Shown here: one piece after another, positions 1 through 8,356 of the stretch
Position numbering within the stretch: the first letter of the stretch is position 1
Layout of the letters: each line of letters starts with the position of its first letter
From: Sinorhizobium medicae
GTDB taxonomy: Bacteria > Pseudomonadota > Alphaproteobacteria > Rhizobiales > Rhizobiaceae
Direction: 5' to 3'
NCBI RefSeq assembly: GCF_007827695.1
Contig: NZ_VITA01000012.1
Coordinates: forward strand, 1 to 64,000
DNA length: 64,000 bases
Program-made: the position numbers and the translations under genes
Notes under the pieces: generated by a model
Database searches by the model: none
Told to the model about the DNA's origin: nothing
What the model saw: the letters and a program-made list of their open reading frames with translations, nothing else

Positions 1-377
1 TTGCGCTTGCCCGCAAATTGCTCGCCATCGCAAACGCCATCATCAGGGACAAAACAACCTTCCGACGAACCACCTGACAAACACAGTTGCCAGCCGGACC
101 AAGTCCTTGGGATGGAAGACTCTCTCCACGGCGCAGACCGGGAGTGGGAGCAAAGCATGAGCTCTGCGGTTTCGGCGTAACACTGAAGCAGGCTTGCTCT
201 CGCAGACCAGCACGCTGGTGAAGCCTTGTTGGGATAGAATTCCTATCCTTGATTTATGGAATAACGCAACTGCCCTGCCGCATGCAAGCCTCTGCCAGGC
301 AAAATGCCCTCTCTTTCCGATTTACCCACAGGAAATCTCGCTCATGTCTCGCTGCCTGCCTCGGACAGCGGCAAGCC
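1..377. other. No supported gene
   Basis: I see no reading frame with a convincing ribosome-binding site or recognisable protein here. The open frames that cross it are short and run into the antisense of the following gene. It may hold the end of a gene outside the window or plain intergenic DNA. Confidence 0.5.
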
Positions 378-629
378 CTATTGGGCAGTGCACCGATAGG
401 GCTGCTTTATACATGCGATCTGCGGGGTCGAGCACTCGGCCCTGCCTTCGGATACCAGACAGAATGAACATTGATCGTTGAACTCGAAGCACTTCGGGTT
501 CGCCCGCAGGAACGCCTCGATGCTGGCGGCTTGCTCCTGGTTCACACTTTCTGTTTCGACACGGTCCGTGGAGAAGGCAGGCGACGGTCCTGCGACTAAC
601 AGCACGATCCAATACTTCAACGCGCGCAT
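378..629 (-). CDS. Small exported cysteine-containing protein
   Basis: An 83-residue protein begins with a short positive start and a hydrophobic stretch (about residues 5-19) that ends in an Ala/Ser-rich cleavage-like site, so it is probably exported. The mature part carries five cysteines (FEFNDQCSFCLVSEGRAEC and later CIKQPYRC), which suggests disulfides in the periplasm. I do not recognise the family. An AT-rich stretch upstream on its strand (about 660-720) could hold its promoter. The function is unknown; that it is a gene at all rests on the signal peptide and cysteine spacing. Confidence 0.5.
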   Translation of the reverse strand: MRALKYWIVLLVAGPSPAFSTDRVETESVNQEQAASIEAFLRANPKCFEFNDQCSFCLVSEGRAECSTPQIACIKQPYRCTAQ

Positions 630-960
630 GAGTCAAACTCCGTTTCCCGCTTCGCCCTGCTGGTAAATTTTTATTGTACGAGTGTATATTATAATTTCCT
701 TGCATAAGATATCGGCCTCTGCTTCAATTCACCAAGGCTGATGCTCAGGGCTGAGTATAATTTCGTTAATGATGCCTCACAGAAAAGCTGCAACCAATCC
801 GCCATCTTTTGCTGATGCGGCTTGGCCCTGCCTGTCGAGTCAGGAACACATTGCCGTGAACATTTATTTTAGACACTGAATTTTAGCACTGCACCCGGTC
901 GTTCCGGGAACCGTGACAGCCCGCAATGCATTTGCCTTCCCGAGAGAAGGAGCCTCGTCC
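630..960. other. Divergent intergenic region, AT-rich
   Basis: About 330 bases separate the small gene on the minus strand from the next one on the plus strand. The left half is AT-rich and the two genes point away from each other, so both promoters are expected here. I found no reading frame with support. Confidence 0.4.
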
Positions 961-1161
961 ATGCGCAATCATTGGATCTACGTCGCCATCGGCTTTATCG
1001 TCGGCGCCGGACTGTTCGCCACCACCGTGTGGCAGAGCACGCAGCCGGTCAAATCCGATCAATTCGCCACTATAAAACTCGAAAAGACCGACCGCATCCA
1101 AGGCGGCATCCAGACGTCGTTCGTCACGGAGCGGTTCGGTCCCATATACTCCGTCGAGTGA
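961..1161 (+). CDS. Small single-pass membrane protein
   Basis: A 66-residue protein with one N-terminal transmembrane segment (about residues 6-23, IYVAIGFIVGAGLFATTVW) followed by a polar tail. I chose the ATG at 961 because GAAGGAG lies about 9 bases upstream; the longer frame opening at 913 has no such signal. There is no recognised domain. It would sit in the inner membrane with the tail on one side. Function unknown. Confidence 0.55.
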   Translation: MRNHWIYVAIGFIVGAGLFATTVWQSTQPVKSDQFATIKLEKTDRIQGGIQTSFVTERFGPIYSVE

Positions 1162-1271
1162 CCCGTTTGTCGGATGACAGTTTCCCTGCTTTCGGCAGGG
1201 CAGGCTTCGGTGTGGAACAAGCGCCGCAAGCATGCCGGTATCATCGTGATGCTCTTGTCTTTCGCTGAAGG

Positions 1272-1511
1272 ATGCGCAAGTTATTCGCGCCGGCAGTTTC
1301 CGGCATGACACGACGATCGAGGACCCCTGCGTTGAAATCAGAAGACAAGCCTGACGCCGAATTCAGGGTCGAAAAGCGAACGAACGGGCGCTGGGCTTTC
1401 GTGCTCAGCTACCGTGGCGTTACCTATCCCGCGCAGGGTCAGTTTAGCACCCAGCTTCAGGCACAGGCTGCCGCCTATGTTGCGATGAAACTTCTGCGGA
1501 AAACACGGTAG
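1272..1511 (+). CDS. Small hypothetical protein
   Basis: Up to 79 residues. The conserved-looking part, from about residue 28 to the end, alternates charged and hydrophobic residues (FRVEKRTNGRWAFVLSYRGV) and could form a small beta-rich domain followed by a helix. The start is unclear: the ATG at 1272 has a purine run too close to it, while a TTG at 1332 has GAGGA at good distance. It ends 18 bases from the convergent BA14K gene. Function unknown. Confidence 0.4.
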   Translation: MRKLFAPAVSGMTRRSRTPALKSEDKPDAEFRVEKRTNGRWAFVLSYRGVTYPAQGQFSTQLQAQAAAYVAMKLLRKTR

Positions 1512-1528
1512 ACCCCGGTGTCGCCCCG

Positions 1529-1933
1529 TCAGTTGTAAGGTGAGTTGCACGGGCGGCGCCCACCCTGAAAGGGCTGGAACGTGTCGTCGGACAATCGATA
1601 GGAGTTGTACCGCTCCTGGCACCAGCGAAGATGCGCATTCGCATCGAACACCTTTTGTCTTTGGCGAAGCCGCGGTCTGTTGTGTAGCGGTCCGCCAACG
1701 GTTGCTCCCGGGCCAATGCTGATGTCGGGACTCCCGCCGCGGTATCGTGAGCCGTAATTCGGATATCTCTGCTGCAGGAAATCGCGGTATTCCCTCTCGA
1801 TGAAGAGGTTGTGATTGGTGCTGCCGCCGGGACCGCCGGCGCATATTCCCGTACTGCATGTCTGGGATTCTGCCGGTGGTATGCCTATCGCGGCGGCAAA
1901 CACGGCAATGGCGAGCGTTGCGATAGCTTTCAC
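1529..1933 (-). CDS. BA14K family exported protein
   Basis: A 134-residue exported protein. It has an N-terminal signal peptide (about residues 1-23, ending near PAESQ) and a C-terminal BA14K signature: a WC pair, then RYNSYRLSDDTFQPFQGGRRPC and a terminal SPY. In Brucella the BA14K protein is an immunoreactive surface protein, and the family is common in Rhizobiales; its exact role is unsettled. I place the start at a GTG at 1933, because GAAGGTGAG lies 5-6 bases upstream of it, not at the more distal ATG at 1957. The central Gly/Arg-rich part looks disordered. Confidence 0.8.
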   Translation of the reverse strand: MKAIATLAIAVFAAAIGIPPAESQTCSTGICAGGPGGSTNHNLFIEREYRDFLQQRYPNYGSRYRGGSPDISIGPGATVGGPLHNRPRLRQRQKVFDANAHLRWCQERYNSYRLSDDTFQPFQGGRRPCNSPYN

Positions 1934-2137
1934 GGGAACCTCACCTTCTTTCGGCAAGCAATGAGAGGTTGGAGGGGGATTTCTCTGGTTAACACTTGGA
2001 GTTGATGCAGGGTCCCTAGAACCTTTTCTGTCTGAATGGAAAGACTCTATATCAAGATTGGCGCCGTTTGAGGGCGCGCGGCAGCAAACGCTCGGCCGCG
2101 CACCGCCGCAAAAGACAATATTCCTATTCTCAGCTCA

Positions 2138-2743
2138 TCAAATGGCTGCCTTTCCGTGTTCGCGCAATGCCTTTTCGAAAAGCAGAACGTTGAGGCCCCG
2201 CTTCAGCCACTCCAGCTGGGCTTCCGGCATCATTCTCAATCCTTCGTAATCCATGACACAAACGTTGAAGACGGTGGCCTTCACCTGCCGCCCTTCCTCG
2301 CATCCGAGCAACAATCCTTCGAGCCGCATCATCCGGTCGGCCGCCTTCTTCACCTTCAAAGCGCGGTCCTCGCTCGGCTCTCCCGCATGCCCTCGCACGT
2401 GACCGATCTGCTGCGCCCTGACGCTTGGAAAAGGAATGCCCGTCAAATGATAGTAGCGCACCATTGCCGCCGCATAATCGTCGCCGGCGTCCCGCTGCTG
2501 CTCGCTGATCCGGCCATCAAGAAACAGCCGGCCGAGCGTGTAGCCGGCAAGGGCGCTTCTGGTATCAAGGCCGTGCATGCGCTTGCGCGCTGCAAGGGCG
2601 ACGGCCGTCGCTTCCTTCTCGCTGTCCTGTTGCGACCATTTGGGCTTTATCTTGCCGCAGGCAAAGCGCTCGGCATCGACCTTCCGCGGCCTTCCGAGTT
2701 GTGCTTTGCGCCTTGCACGCAGTTTCTGGGCTTTGGTCAGCAT
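2138..2743 (-). CDS. Hypothetical protein of the DnaA-domain/repressor module
   Basis: 201 residues from the ATG at 2743. The N-terminus is strongly basic (MLTKAQKLRARRKAQLGRPRK), which suggests nucleic-acid contact. The rest is mostly helical with many charged residues. It lies downstream of, and on the same strand as, the DnaA domain IV-like gene, with about 140 bases between, so the two may be cotranscribed. I do not recognise the family. The open frame extends upstream to 3016 but that part has no coding character and no start signal. Confidence 0.65.
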   Translation of the reverse strand: MLTKAQKLRARRKAQLGRPRKVDAERFACGKIKPKWSQQDSEKEATAVALAARKRMHGLDTRSALAGYTLGRLFLDGRISEQQRDAGDDYAAAMVRYYHLTGIPFPSVRAQQIGHVRGHAGEPSEDRALKVKKAADRMMRLEGLLLGCEEGRQVKATVFNVCVMDYEGLRMMPEAQLEWLKRGLNVLLFEKALREHGKAAI

Positions 2744-2882
2744 GGAGATCCTTTCGGGCCTGATGAGATGAGTTGCGCCGCGCGCGCCCTGCCCTTGCGC
2801 GGGCGGGGATGGGCGGAAGTCGGGGGATAAGAACGTGGGCCAGCAAGCAAGCGCCCGGTACGATCCGGGCAGCGATATCAGC

Positions 2883-3398
2883 TCAATATACCGTCTCGCT
2901 CCCGCCGGCAGCCTGCACGGCGGCAAGCACGGTCGTGTGATCACGGTGAAAGATTCGGCCGATCCCCGCCAGCGAGAGATCACGGCGTTGCTCATAGACG
3001 GCACGCATGCAGGCATGTCTCGGCCTCACTAGCCGGCGCTCACGGCGCACGCTGATGATGTCGTCCCAGCTTACGTCTGGAAAATCCTTGAGGACCACGG
3101 CAACGATTTCGTCGACCGACGGCCTGTCGCCATCTTCTCCGTCCGACCCCTGCTTCTCTCGGTCGGCAAGAAGGATGCGCGCCTGCGCCAGCAGCCGCGC
3201 TGCCGCATCGGCAAGATCGATTTCGAGCTTGGCGATCTGCCGCTCTTTCGCTTCGCTGTCCCGGGCAAACGCGACCAGCTGCCGCTCGAGCTCTTCGATG
3301 TGAGCGGCTCTGCGCGCCGCTATGCCCGGCCGTGTCAGCCGCTCCCGGATGAGGCCGTAGTGTCTCTTCTGCCTTGCCAGTTCCGAATTCTCCGCCAT
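2883..3398 (-). CDS. DnaA domain IV-like DNA-binding protein
   Basis: 171 residues from the ATG at 3398. The N-terminal half is a predicted coiled coil with an E/A/R-rich heptad pattern (about residues 28-80). The C-terminal third resembles the DNA-binding domain of the replication initiator DnaA: RPRHACMRAVYEQRRDLSL, then IGRIFHRDHTTVLAAV, matching the helix-turn-helix and the DHTTV signature. The AAA+ ATPase domain of DnaA is absent, so this cannot be an initiator of the normal kind. It may bind DnaA-box-like sites or compete for them. It is divergent from the S24 repressor gene across a region with paired palindromes. Confidence 0.75.
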   Translation of the reverse strand: MAENSELARQKRHYGLIRERLTRPGIAARRAAHIEELERQLVAFARDSEAKERQIAKLEIDLADAAARLLAQARILLADREKQGSDGEDGDRPSVDEIVAVVLKDFPDVSWDDIISVRRERRLVRPRHACMRAVYEQRRDLSLAGIGRIFHRDHTTVLAAVQAAGGSETVY

Positions 3399-3473
3399 CG
3401 CTTCTCCAGTTCCATTTTCGGCGATCCCGGCAGCCAAGCGCATCCGCCGCTGCTTGACTTTATGAATGACATC

Positions 3474-3512
3474 TATAATGTCGTGTTGTCAACATGATTT
3501 ATGTTATCAACA
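3474..3512. promoter_or_regulatory. Divergent promoter with paired repressor operators
   Basis: Two near-identical imperfect palindromes, TGTTGTCAACA (3484-3494) and TGTTATCAACA (3502-3512), are spaced 18 bases centre to centre. A perfect TATAAT lies at 3474-3479 just before them. The layout, two operator sites between a repressor gene and the gene facing it, is typical of phage-type switches. I infer that the S24 repressor binds here and controls both directions. Confidence 0.55.
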
Positions 3513-3529
3513 TTGGTATGTCCCCTGTC

Positions 3530-4219
3530 ATGAGCGAACGAGCTGAAAGATTGCGTGAGGCGCGCGTCAAAGCGGGCTATCGATTTGCCTCCGACGCGGC
3601 GAATGCCTTGGGCATTGTCACCTCGACCTATCGCGCCCACGAAAACGGGCAGAACGATTTCGAGCTCGGCGAGGCCGAGGTATACGGCCGCAAATTCAAT
3701 GTCGACCCGCTTTGGCTGTTGACCGGTACTGACCGCCGGACCTCCATCCCCCTGCCCCCTGCCACGACATTGCCTGAAGTCCACGCGCCGGACGCTCGAG
3801 TCGGCGCCAAGGTAATCGGTCAAGGGGAAAAGATCCCCGTCTTCGGCCAGGCCGTCGGCGGAGTTGATGGTGAATTCATAATGAACGGCAATGTGTTGTA
3901 CGAAGTCATGGCACCGCCCATCCTCTCGGATGTCTCAGGCGCCTATGCGGTATCTGTGTCAGGCGATTCCATGCATCCGCGGTACGAAGACGGCGAAGTC
4001 TGCTTCGTCGATCCGAGCCGCCGCGTCCGCAAGGGCGACTACGTGATCGCCCAGATCCGGCTGGAGGAAAGCGGCGCTCTGCTCGCCTATGTCAAAAAAT
4101 TCGTCCGCCACAACAGCTCCGAATTGGTACTCGAACAGTTCAACCCGCCCAAGGAGCTGCGCTTCGAGGCCCATACAGTTCATTCGGTCCATTATATCGC
4201 CCTCGCTGGCAACGCCTGA
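3530..4219 (+). CDS. S24-type repressor (HTH plus LexA/CI-like domain)
   Basis: 229 residues from the ATG at 3530. Starts at 3494 and 3518 are also open, but the first would lie inside the operators. Residues 1-65 hold an XRE-like helix-turn-helix. Residues about 100-225 form a LexA/CI/UmuD-like S24 domain with the catalytic Ser in SGDSM (S147) and the Lys pair in YVKKF (K189-K190). No clear Ala-Gly cleavage site is visible between the domains, so self-cleavage on DNA damage is uncertain. It probably represses its own promoter and the divergent DnaA-domain gene. Such stand-alone repressors occur in phage remnants and as domesticated regulators. Confidence 0.85.
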   Translation: MSERAERLREARVKAGYRFASDAANALGIVTSTYRAHENGQNDFELGEAEVYGRKFNVDPLWLLTGTDRRTSIPLPPATTLPEVHAPDARVGAKVIGQGEKIPVFGQAVGGVDGEFIMNGNVLYEVMAPPILSDVSGAYAVSVSGDSMHPRYEDGEVCFVDPSRRVRKGDYVIAQIRLEESGALLAYVKKFVRHNSSELVLEQFNPPKELRFEAHTVHSVHYIALAGNA

Positions 4220-4333
4220 AGGCACGAGAGCTTCTCTTTCCATCCGCATTCCATTGCTTGTCCCACGAGAGCCAGGCAAAACCTTGGACTGGATGTACGT
4301 TCGCCTCCCCATCCCGGCAACATCCGCCAATTT

Positions 4334-4356
4334 CAACACAGTTCATGTTGACATAG
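4334..4356. promoter_or_regulatory. Possible third repressor site
   Basis: An inverted repeat CAACA-7-TGTTG (4334-4350) continues into TGTTGACA, which matches the first eight of eleven bases of the reverse complement of the operator at 3484. It lies about 85 bases upstream of the next small gene, so the repressor may control that two-gene unit too. The match is imperfect. Confidence 0.35.
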
Positions 4357-4437
4357 ATCGTGTTGAGTGCGATGTTGCTGGAGTAATCAGGGCGAAGTCG
4401 CCCGACGCTTGCAGTTACTGAGGAGAAGAACCCCTAA

Positions 4438-4767
4438 ATGTCCCTCCCCCGAATCAAATCCGATCTTCATGGTCAGGTCGACGAACTCTTCGCGGCCGAT
4501 CTTCTCCATTCAACGGATGCGCAAAACCAGACGGCGCTCAAAGGATTTCTCTCTTCCGCCTATTGCAGCCTGGCTTCGCTCGCCTGGCATCTCGGCGCCG
4601 ATGGGCGTGTTTTCCAGCGCGAGGCGCGGCCTGCGACGGACCTCGTCGACGACGTCTTCTTCGCCCTCAACCGCGAGCGCGAGTTTAGCGGCGGCGCCGA
4701 TGCGCGGCAGACGCAACGACAGCTTGGCACTCATAATTCCCGCCAGCAGTTCGGAGGCGCCCTGTGA
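4438..4767 (+). CDS. Small hypothetical protein, first of a two-gene unit
   Basis: 109 residues with an ATG at 4438 preceded by GAGGAGAAG about 8-10 bases upstream. The sequence is mostly helical and soluble, with no signal peptide and no domain I recognise. Its stop codon overlaps the start of the next gene, so the two are probably translated together. The position downstream of the S24 repressor, with an operator-like repeat between, suggests it belongs to the same regulatory module. Confidence 0.55.
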   Translation: MSLPRIKSDLHGQVDELFAADLLHSTDAQNQTALKGFLSSAYCSLASLAWHLGADGRVFQREARPATDLVDDVFFALNREREFSGGADARQTQRQLGTHNSRQQFGGAL

Positions 4768-5045
4768 TGCGGGCTGAGACATACGCAATCGTCAATCTGG
4801 CGGCTCTGAACCTCATAGAAGCCGTCAGTGCCGCCTACTTCGTCACAGAGAAGCAGGCCACCACCCGTCACGAGTTTCGCGCCCGCGAAATGTTGAAGAA
4901 AATTGCTCTGGCTCTCGATTACGACCTTACCGAAGCGGCAATCCAAGCCGACCGTCAGGAACTCTCAACCGGCATCGCGCCGCGGGCGACGGTCCCCGCC
5001 CTCAGGCTTGTATCTGCTGAGTTTGCTGAACGCAGCGGTGACTGA
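4767..5045 (+). CDS. Small hypothetical protein, second of a two-gene unit
   Basis: 92 residues. The ATG at 4767 (or the GTG just before it at 4764) overlaps the stop of the preceding gene, a sign of translational coupling. The chain is helical with two amphipathic stretches (about residues 5-25 and 36-60) and no membrane segment or known motif. It ends 20 bases from the convergent pentapeptide-repeat gene. Function unknown; it could be a partner of its neighbour. Confidence 0.55.
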   Translation: MRAETYAIVNLAALNLIEAVSAAYFVTEKQATTRHEFRAREMLKKIALALDYDLTEAAIQADRQELSTGIAPRATVPALRLVSAEFAERSGD

Positions 5046-5064
5046 TGTGCCGCCCTCCGCCGCT

Positions 5065-5790
5065 TCAATCGTCGTCAGGCGGGCAAGGCCATTTCGCGGG
5101 AGTGGAAAGACCGGACGGCAGTTTGGTCGCGTCGTCGCCGCAGGTGAGATCGACCTGTTCCTGCGTGAGGCCGGACGCTCTGGAAAGGTCGACACCTTCT
5201 ATTCTGGTAAGGAAGAGGAAGGCGCGGTCCAGGTCGATCGGACCTTCGAAAACGGCGCCGCTCAGCTTGGCTCGCGAAAGATTGGCCATGGAGAAGCGGG
5301 CGCCCGTCAACACCGCCTGGTCGAAAGTCGCGCGCCCGAGTTCCGCCTTTTCGAAGTCCGCACCTGTGAGCCGCGCGCCGGTAAAATCGGTGCGCTGTAG
5401 CTCGGCGCTCGCAAAGGAGGCGTTTTCCGCGGAGATTGCTGAGAAATTACCCCGATAGGCCTCGACCCTGCTGAAATTCGCCTTGTCCGCCCTGGCGCCG
5501 GCAAGCGAAGCACGAACGAGCGTCGCCTTCTCCAGATTAGCGGAATTCAGATTGGCCCCGCGCAAGTCCGTCATGGTAAAGTCGGCATTCACAAGATTGC
5601 TTTCCGGCAGGTCGCTGCCACGCAGCATGATCTGTTTTTTGTTACAGTCCTGCCAGTCCGTGCGAGGCCCGGCCGTGCTCTTGCAGTCCGCCGCCGCGGC
5701 CGCACTGGGGCCAAATGCCGCTATCATGATCGCTGCGGCGAAAAGTGCCGCGCCGCCGGATCCCGTACCTGTCTTGCCAAGCTTCGTCAT
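5065..5790 (-). CDS. Exported pentapeptide-repeat protein
   Basis: 241 residues. Residues about 13-35 form a signal peptide ending in an Ala-rich stretch before CKS. Residues about 55-190 consist of pentapeptide repeats of the A(D/N)LXX type (for example ADFTMTDLRGANLNSANLEK), which fold as a right-handed quadrilateral beta-helix. Three cysteines in the mature protein could form disulfides. AGGAG lies 7 bases upstream of the ATG. The best-known members of the family mimic DNA and protect gyrase, but an exported copy cannot do so; here the repeat is more likely structural or for binding in the periplasm. Confidence 0.85.
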   Translation of the reverse strand: MTKLGKTGTGSGGAALFAAAIMIAAFGPSAAAAADCKSTAGPRTDWQDCNKKQIMLRGSDLPESNLVNADFTMTDLRGANLNSANLEKATLVRASLAGARADKANFSRVEAYRGNFSAISAENASFASAELQRTDFTGARLTGADFEKAELGRATFDQAVLTGARFSMANLSRAKLSGAVFEGPIDLDRAFLFLTRIEGVDLSRASGLTQEQVDLTCGDDATKLPSGLSTPAKWPCPPDDD

Positions 5791-6002
5791 ATCGCCGCTC
5801 CTGCCGGCCAGTCAAAATATCAGCCGCCCCATTTTACGGCAGGCTTCAGAAGCGCCGCAAAGAACTCCGTGGAATTCAATGTGTTACGACGAATCCACCT
5901 TTGAGGAAAGAGCGGCGGTAACCGCGCCGTCAATAGAGCGATTTTGCCAATTGGAGAGGCAGGAAATCTCTCGCTCCTGCCCCTTCCTGTTTTGGGTTGA
6001 AT

Positions 6003-7004
6003 TCAAGCCTCGACGCCCTGGATGGCCGATACCTGCCAATCGGCGCCGGGCCTGCGCACAAAGGTCCATATCTCGACTGCCTCGGTCGGCCTGTCCGCGT
6101 CGCCGCTGACCACGTCGCCGGTCGCCCTGTCGCGCATCACGTCGACGCTCTCGTAGCGCATCGCAACGGTTGCGTAATCCCTGCCGTCTCCTCTCCATGC
6201 CTCGGCCAGGTCGCCCTGGACGAGGTGAACGTCCCGGACTTCGTTCTTGAGGCCCTTCGTTGCATTGTCGCTGAGCTCTTCTGCAAGGTAGGACATGGCC
6301 TCCGGTGTGGTCAGCCTCCGCAACGCCGCATAATCTTCTGCTCCGTAGGCAGCCTGCACGCCCTTCAGCATCGTCTCGAAACGATCGAGATCGTCCTGGC
6401 CGACACTGATTTCCTCTCCACCGCCATAAGCCGGTGCCGCAGCAGGCGAACGCGGCGCGGCGGCACTGCCCACGGCTTCCCCTATTCTTGGGATGCGGAA
6501 GGATGGCGGATTACCGGCCGTCGCCGATGTGCGGGCGGTTGCCGACGGCGCCGAATAGGCCGGGCGCTGGTTGCGGCCGAAAAACCGCATTGCAAGGGAA
6601 ATGAGCAGAACGACGAGACCAACTTGCAGCAGCAATCCAAGGAAGCCGACGCCGCCGCCGATACCGTGACCGAGCAGCATGCCGATCAGACCGCCCATCA
6701 TGAGGCCGCCGATCATCGATCCGCCGAATCCGCTGAAGAAGCCCGGGCGCGCATTGCCCGTCCGGTTCTGGGTAGCCGGGCTCGTTGCGGTCGAAGGCTG
6801 CGCATTCTGCCGCGGCGTCATCGTCCTGTCGATCGGCGCGGCGGGCGCGGGCGCCGTGCGCGTCGCCGGCGGCGCGGAAAATGTCCGGCTGCCGCGAGAA
6901 CCGAATCCTCCGCCTGCCCGTCTCGCATCGGCGACATCGACCACCGTCAACATCGCCGCAACACCAATCGCCGCAATGGCCAGAACCCGTCCGAAACGCT
7001 GCAT
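6003..7004 (-). CDS. Tim44-domain membrane protein (TimA-like)
   Basis: 333 residues from the ATG at 7004, which has GGAAGGG upstream. An N-terminal signal/anchor (about 5-25) is followed by a Ser/Pro/Ala-rich linker, then two Gly/Leu/Met-rich membrane segments (about residues 105-145), and a C-terminal Tim44-like domain of about 140 residues (from ISVGQDDLDRFETML to VSAIQGVEA). In mitochondria the domain docks the import motor on the inner membrane. In bacteria such proteins sit at the inner membrane; their role is little known. There is no obvious operon partner. Confidence 0.85.
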   Translation of the reverse strand: MQRFGRVLAIAAIGVAAMLTVVDVADARRAGGGFGSRGSRTFSAPPATRTAPAPAAPIDRTMTPRQNAQPSTATSPATQNRTGNARPGFFSGFGGSMIGGLMMGGLIGMLLGHGIGGGVGFLGLLLQVGLVVLLISLAMRFFGRNQRPAYSAPSATARTSATAGNPPSFRIPRIGEAVGSAAAPRSPAAAPAYGGGEEISVGQDDLDRFETMLKGVQAAYGAEDYAALRRLTTPEAMSYLAEELSDNATKGLKNEVRDVHLVQGDLAEAWRGDGRDYATVAMRYESVDVMRDRATGDVVSGDADRPTEAVEIWTFVRRPGADWQVSAIQGVEA

Positions 7005-7192
7005 TTCCACCCTTCCCTATCTCAGAGCCCGCAATGGGCCGTAGAGCGTCATATAGAGCTTGCAGGACAAGAGTTTAAGAGCGTTTCCGCGTCTTTCTTC
7101 GATCGCGGCCCGGCTCGAGCAGTTCCCGGGAAGCGCGTGGCGGTTTACTGCCCGGAACTGCGGAAATCAGATTGGAGAAAAACCGGCCCTCG

Positions 7193-8239
7193 TCACGGAT
7201 AATGGACCGGCGCGATGAATCCGAGTTCGAGCAACTGCCCGGACCCCGAGAATCGCGTCGAGCTCTCGTGGGAAAAGTCGAATTCCCCGGCCTCCTGCAG
7301 GTCTTCCAGCATCTTGCGATAGGCCGCCGCAGCATTGAAATACTGCCCTTCGGCGACCGCCCGCTCGATCTTCTCCTTGTAATCGGAGAAGAATTTGAAG
7401 TGCAGCAGCACGCCGGAGACGGCAGGAAAATTCCGCTCGCAAGGCAAAGGCTGATGAATGCTGACCCCCAGGCTGCATTCCGGGTCCCAGAAGATGACAG
7501 GATATTTCATGAGTTCGAGCAGATGGGCGAATTTGCGCTTCCGCGGGCCGCCGGTGATGCTGATCGCCCGCTTCGTATAGCTCATCTCGTATCCTGAGCC
7601 ATCAAAATGATCGGCGATTTCCCAAGGCATCCAGCCGTCATCGCCGTCGAGTGAAGCAGCTCCGAGCTGCCCGATCGGATACATGTCGAGCATGGGGGCG
7701 GCAAGACGCTTCTCGCCCCTGCTCTCCAGCGCCTTAACAAGGTCGCCAAGCGGCCGGTTTTCGCAATCGTCATAGATCAGGAACTCGTCCGAATCGACAT
7801 TCAGAAACCAGCGGCTCCCGCCATAGCGCTCGAACAGAGCCTCGCGCCATTCACGCCCTCTGCGGGCATCCCGATAGCGTACCGGCGAAGCCCAAAGGTC
7901 CACATCCGCCTGCGCGAGCAGATAGTCCCGCGTTCCGTCCGACGATACGTCGTCGACGCAGATAAATCGGGAGACGCCGAGCCTTCGGTAATGCGCAAGA
8001 AAGGCCGGCAGCAATTTTCGGTCGTTGTGCGTATTGAACACAAGTGGAATGTCGCTAGTGCCGAGCGGTCTCTGGCCACCCTCCGTCAGGCACGACATTT
8101 CGATCGACCGTTTCCGCCTGCGGACACGCGCCGTGAGCTTATACGTCTCGTAGCGTGAAAGCATGCGATCGAATATCCCTCTTCGCACCCGCTGCTTCTC
8201 ATCCTCAGATGGGTGAAAGGGATAGTGAAGATCTTTCAA
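7193..8239 (-). CDS. Glycosyltransferase, GT2-like (Glyco_tranf_2_4 type)
   Basis: 348 residues. The start appears to be a TTG at 8239 with GGAGCGG upstream. A nucleotide-sugar-binding region begins at about residue 65 (VFNTHNDRKLLPAFLAHYR, then CVDDVSSDGTRDYL) and a DxD motif follows in LNVDSDEFLIYDD (about residues 145-158). This is the pattern of family 2 transferases that carry an N-terminal hydrophobic strand and act at the cytoplasmic face of the membrane on surface polysaccharide. The gene lies directly downstream of a broken Stf0 sulfotransferase on the same strand; the two may once have worked together on one sulfated glycan. Confidence 0.8.
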   Translation of the reverse strand: MKDLHYPFHPSEDEKQRVRRGIFDRMLSRYETYKLTARVRRRKRSIEMSCLTEGGQRPLGTSDIPLVFNTHNDRKLLPAFLAHYRRLGVSRFICVDDVSSDGTRDYLLAQADVDLWASPVRYRDARRGREWREALFERYGGSRWFLNVDSDEFLIYDDCENRPLGDLVKALESRGEKRLAAPMLDMYPIGQLGAASLDGDDGWMPWEIADHFDGSGYEMSYTKRAISITGGPRKRKFAHLLELMKYPVIFWDPECSLGVSIHQPLPCERNFPAVSGVLLHFKFFSDYKEKIERAVAEGQYFNAAAAYRKMLEDLQEAGEFDFSHESSTRFSGSGQLLELGFIAPVHYP

Positions 8240-8315
8240 GGTCCGCTCCGATCAACCGATACGAAATGTTGCGTTTATCGGCATCGTCGCGAGAATTCAA
8301 CACAACAAAAGCTCG

Positions 8316-8356
8316 AGCAATTCCGTCTTTCCGAGAAAAGCGGAAATTTGCTAGAA
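8316..8356. repeat. Dispersed intergenic repeat, copy 1
   Basis: The stretch reads CAATTCCG, CTTTCCGAGAAAAGCGGAAAT and a CTAGA end. The core resembles copies at 22917-22946, 33744-33780 and 50554-50597. It lies between two genes of the same strand. Confidence 0.5.

Noticed and set aside
2138..5045. A complete prophage
   Set aside because: Only a repressor and DnaA-domain gene look phage-like. There is no integrase, terminase, portal, capsid or attachment site.
5997..7202. A 401-codon plus-strand frame
   Set aside because: It is antisense to the Tim44-domain gene and its sequence is Arg/His-rich without motifs.
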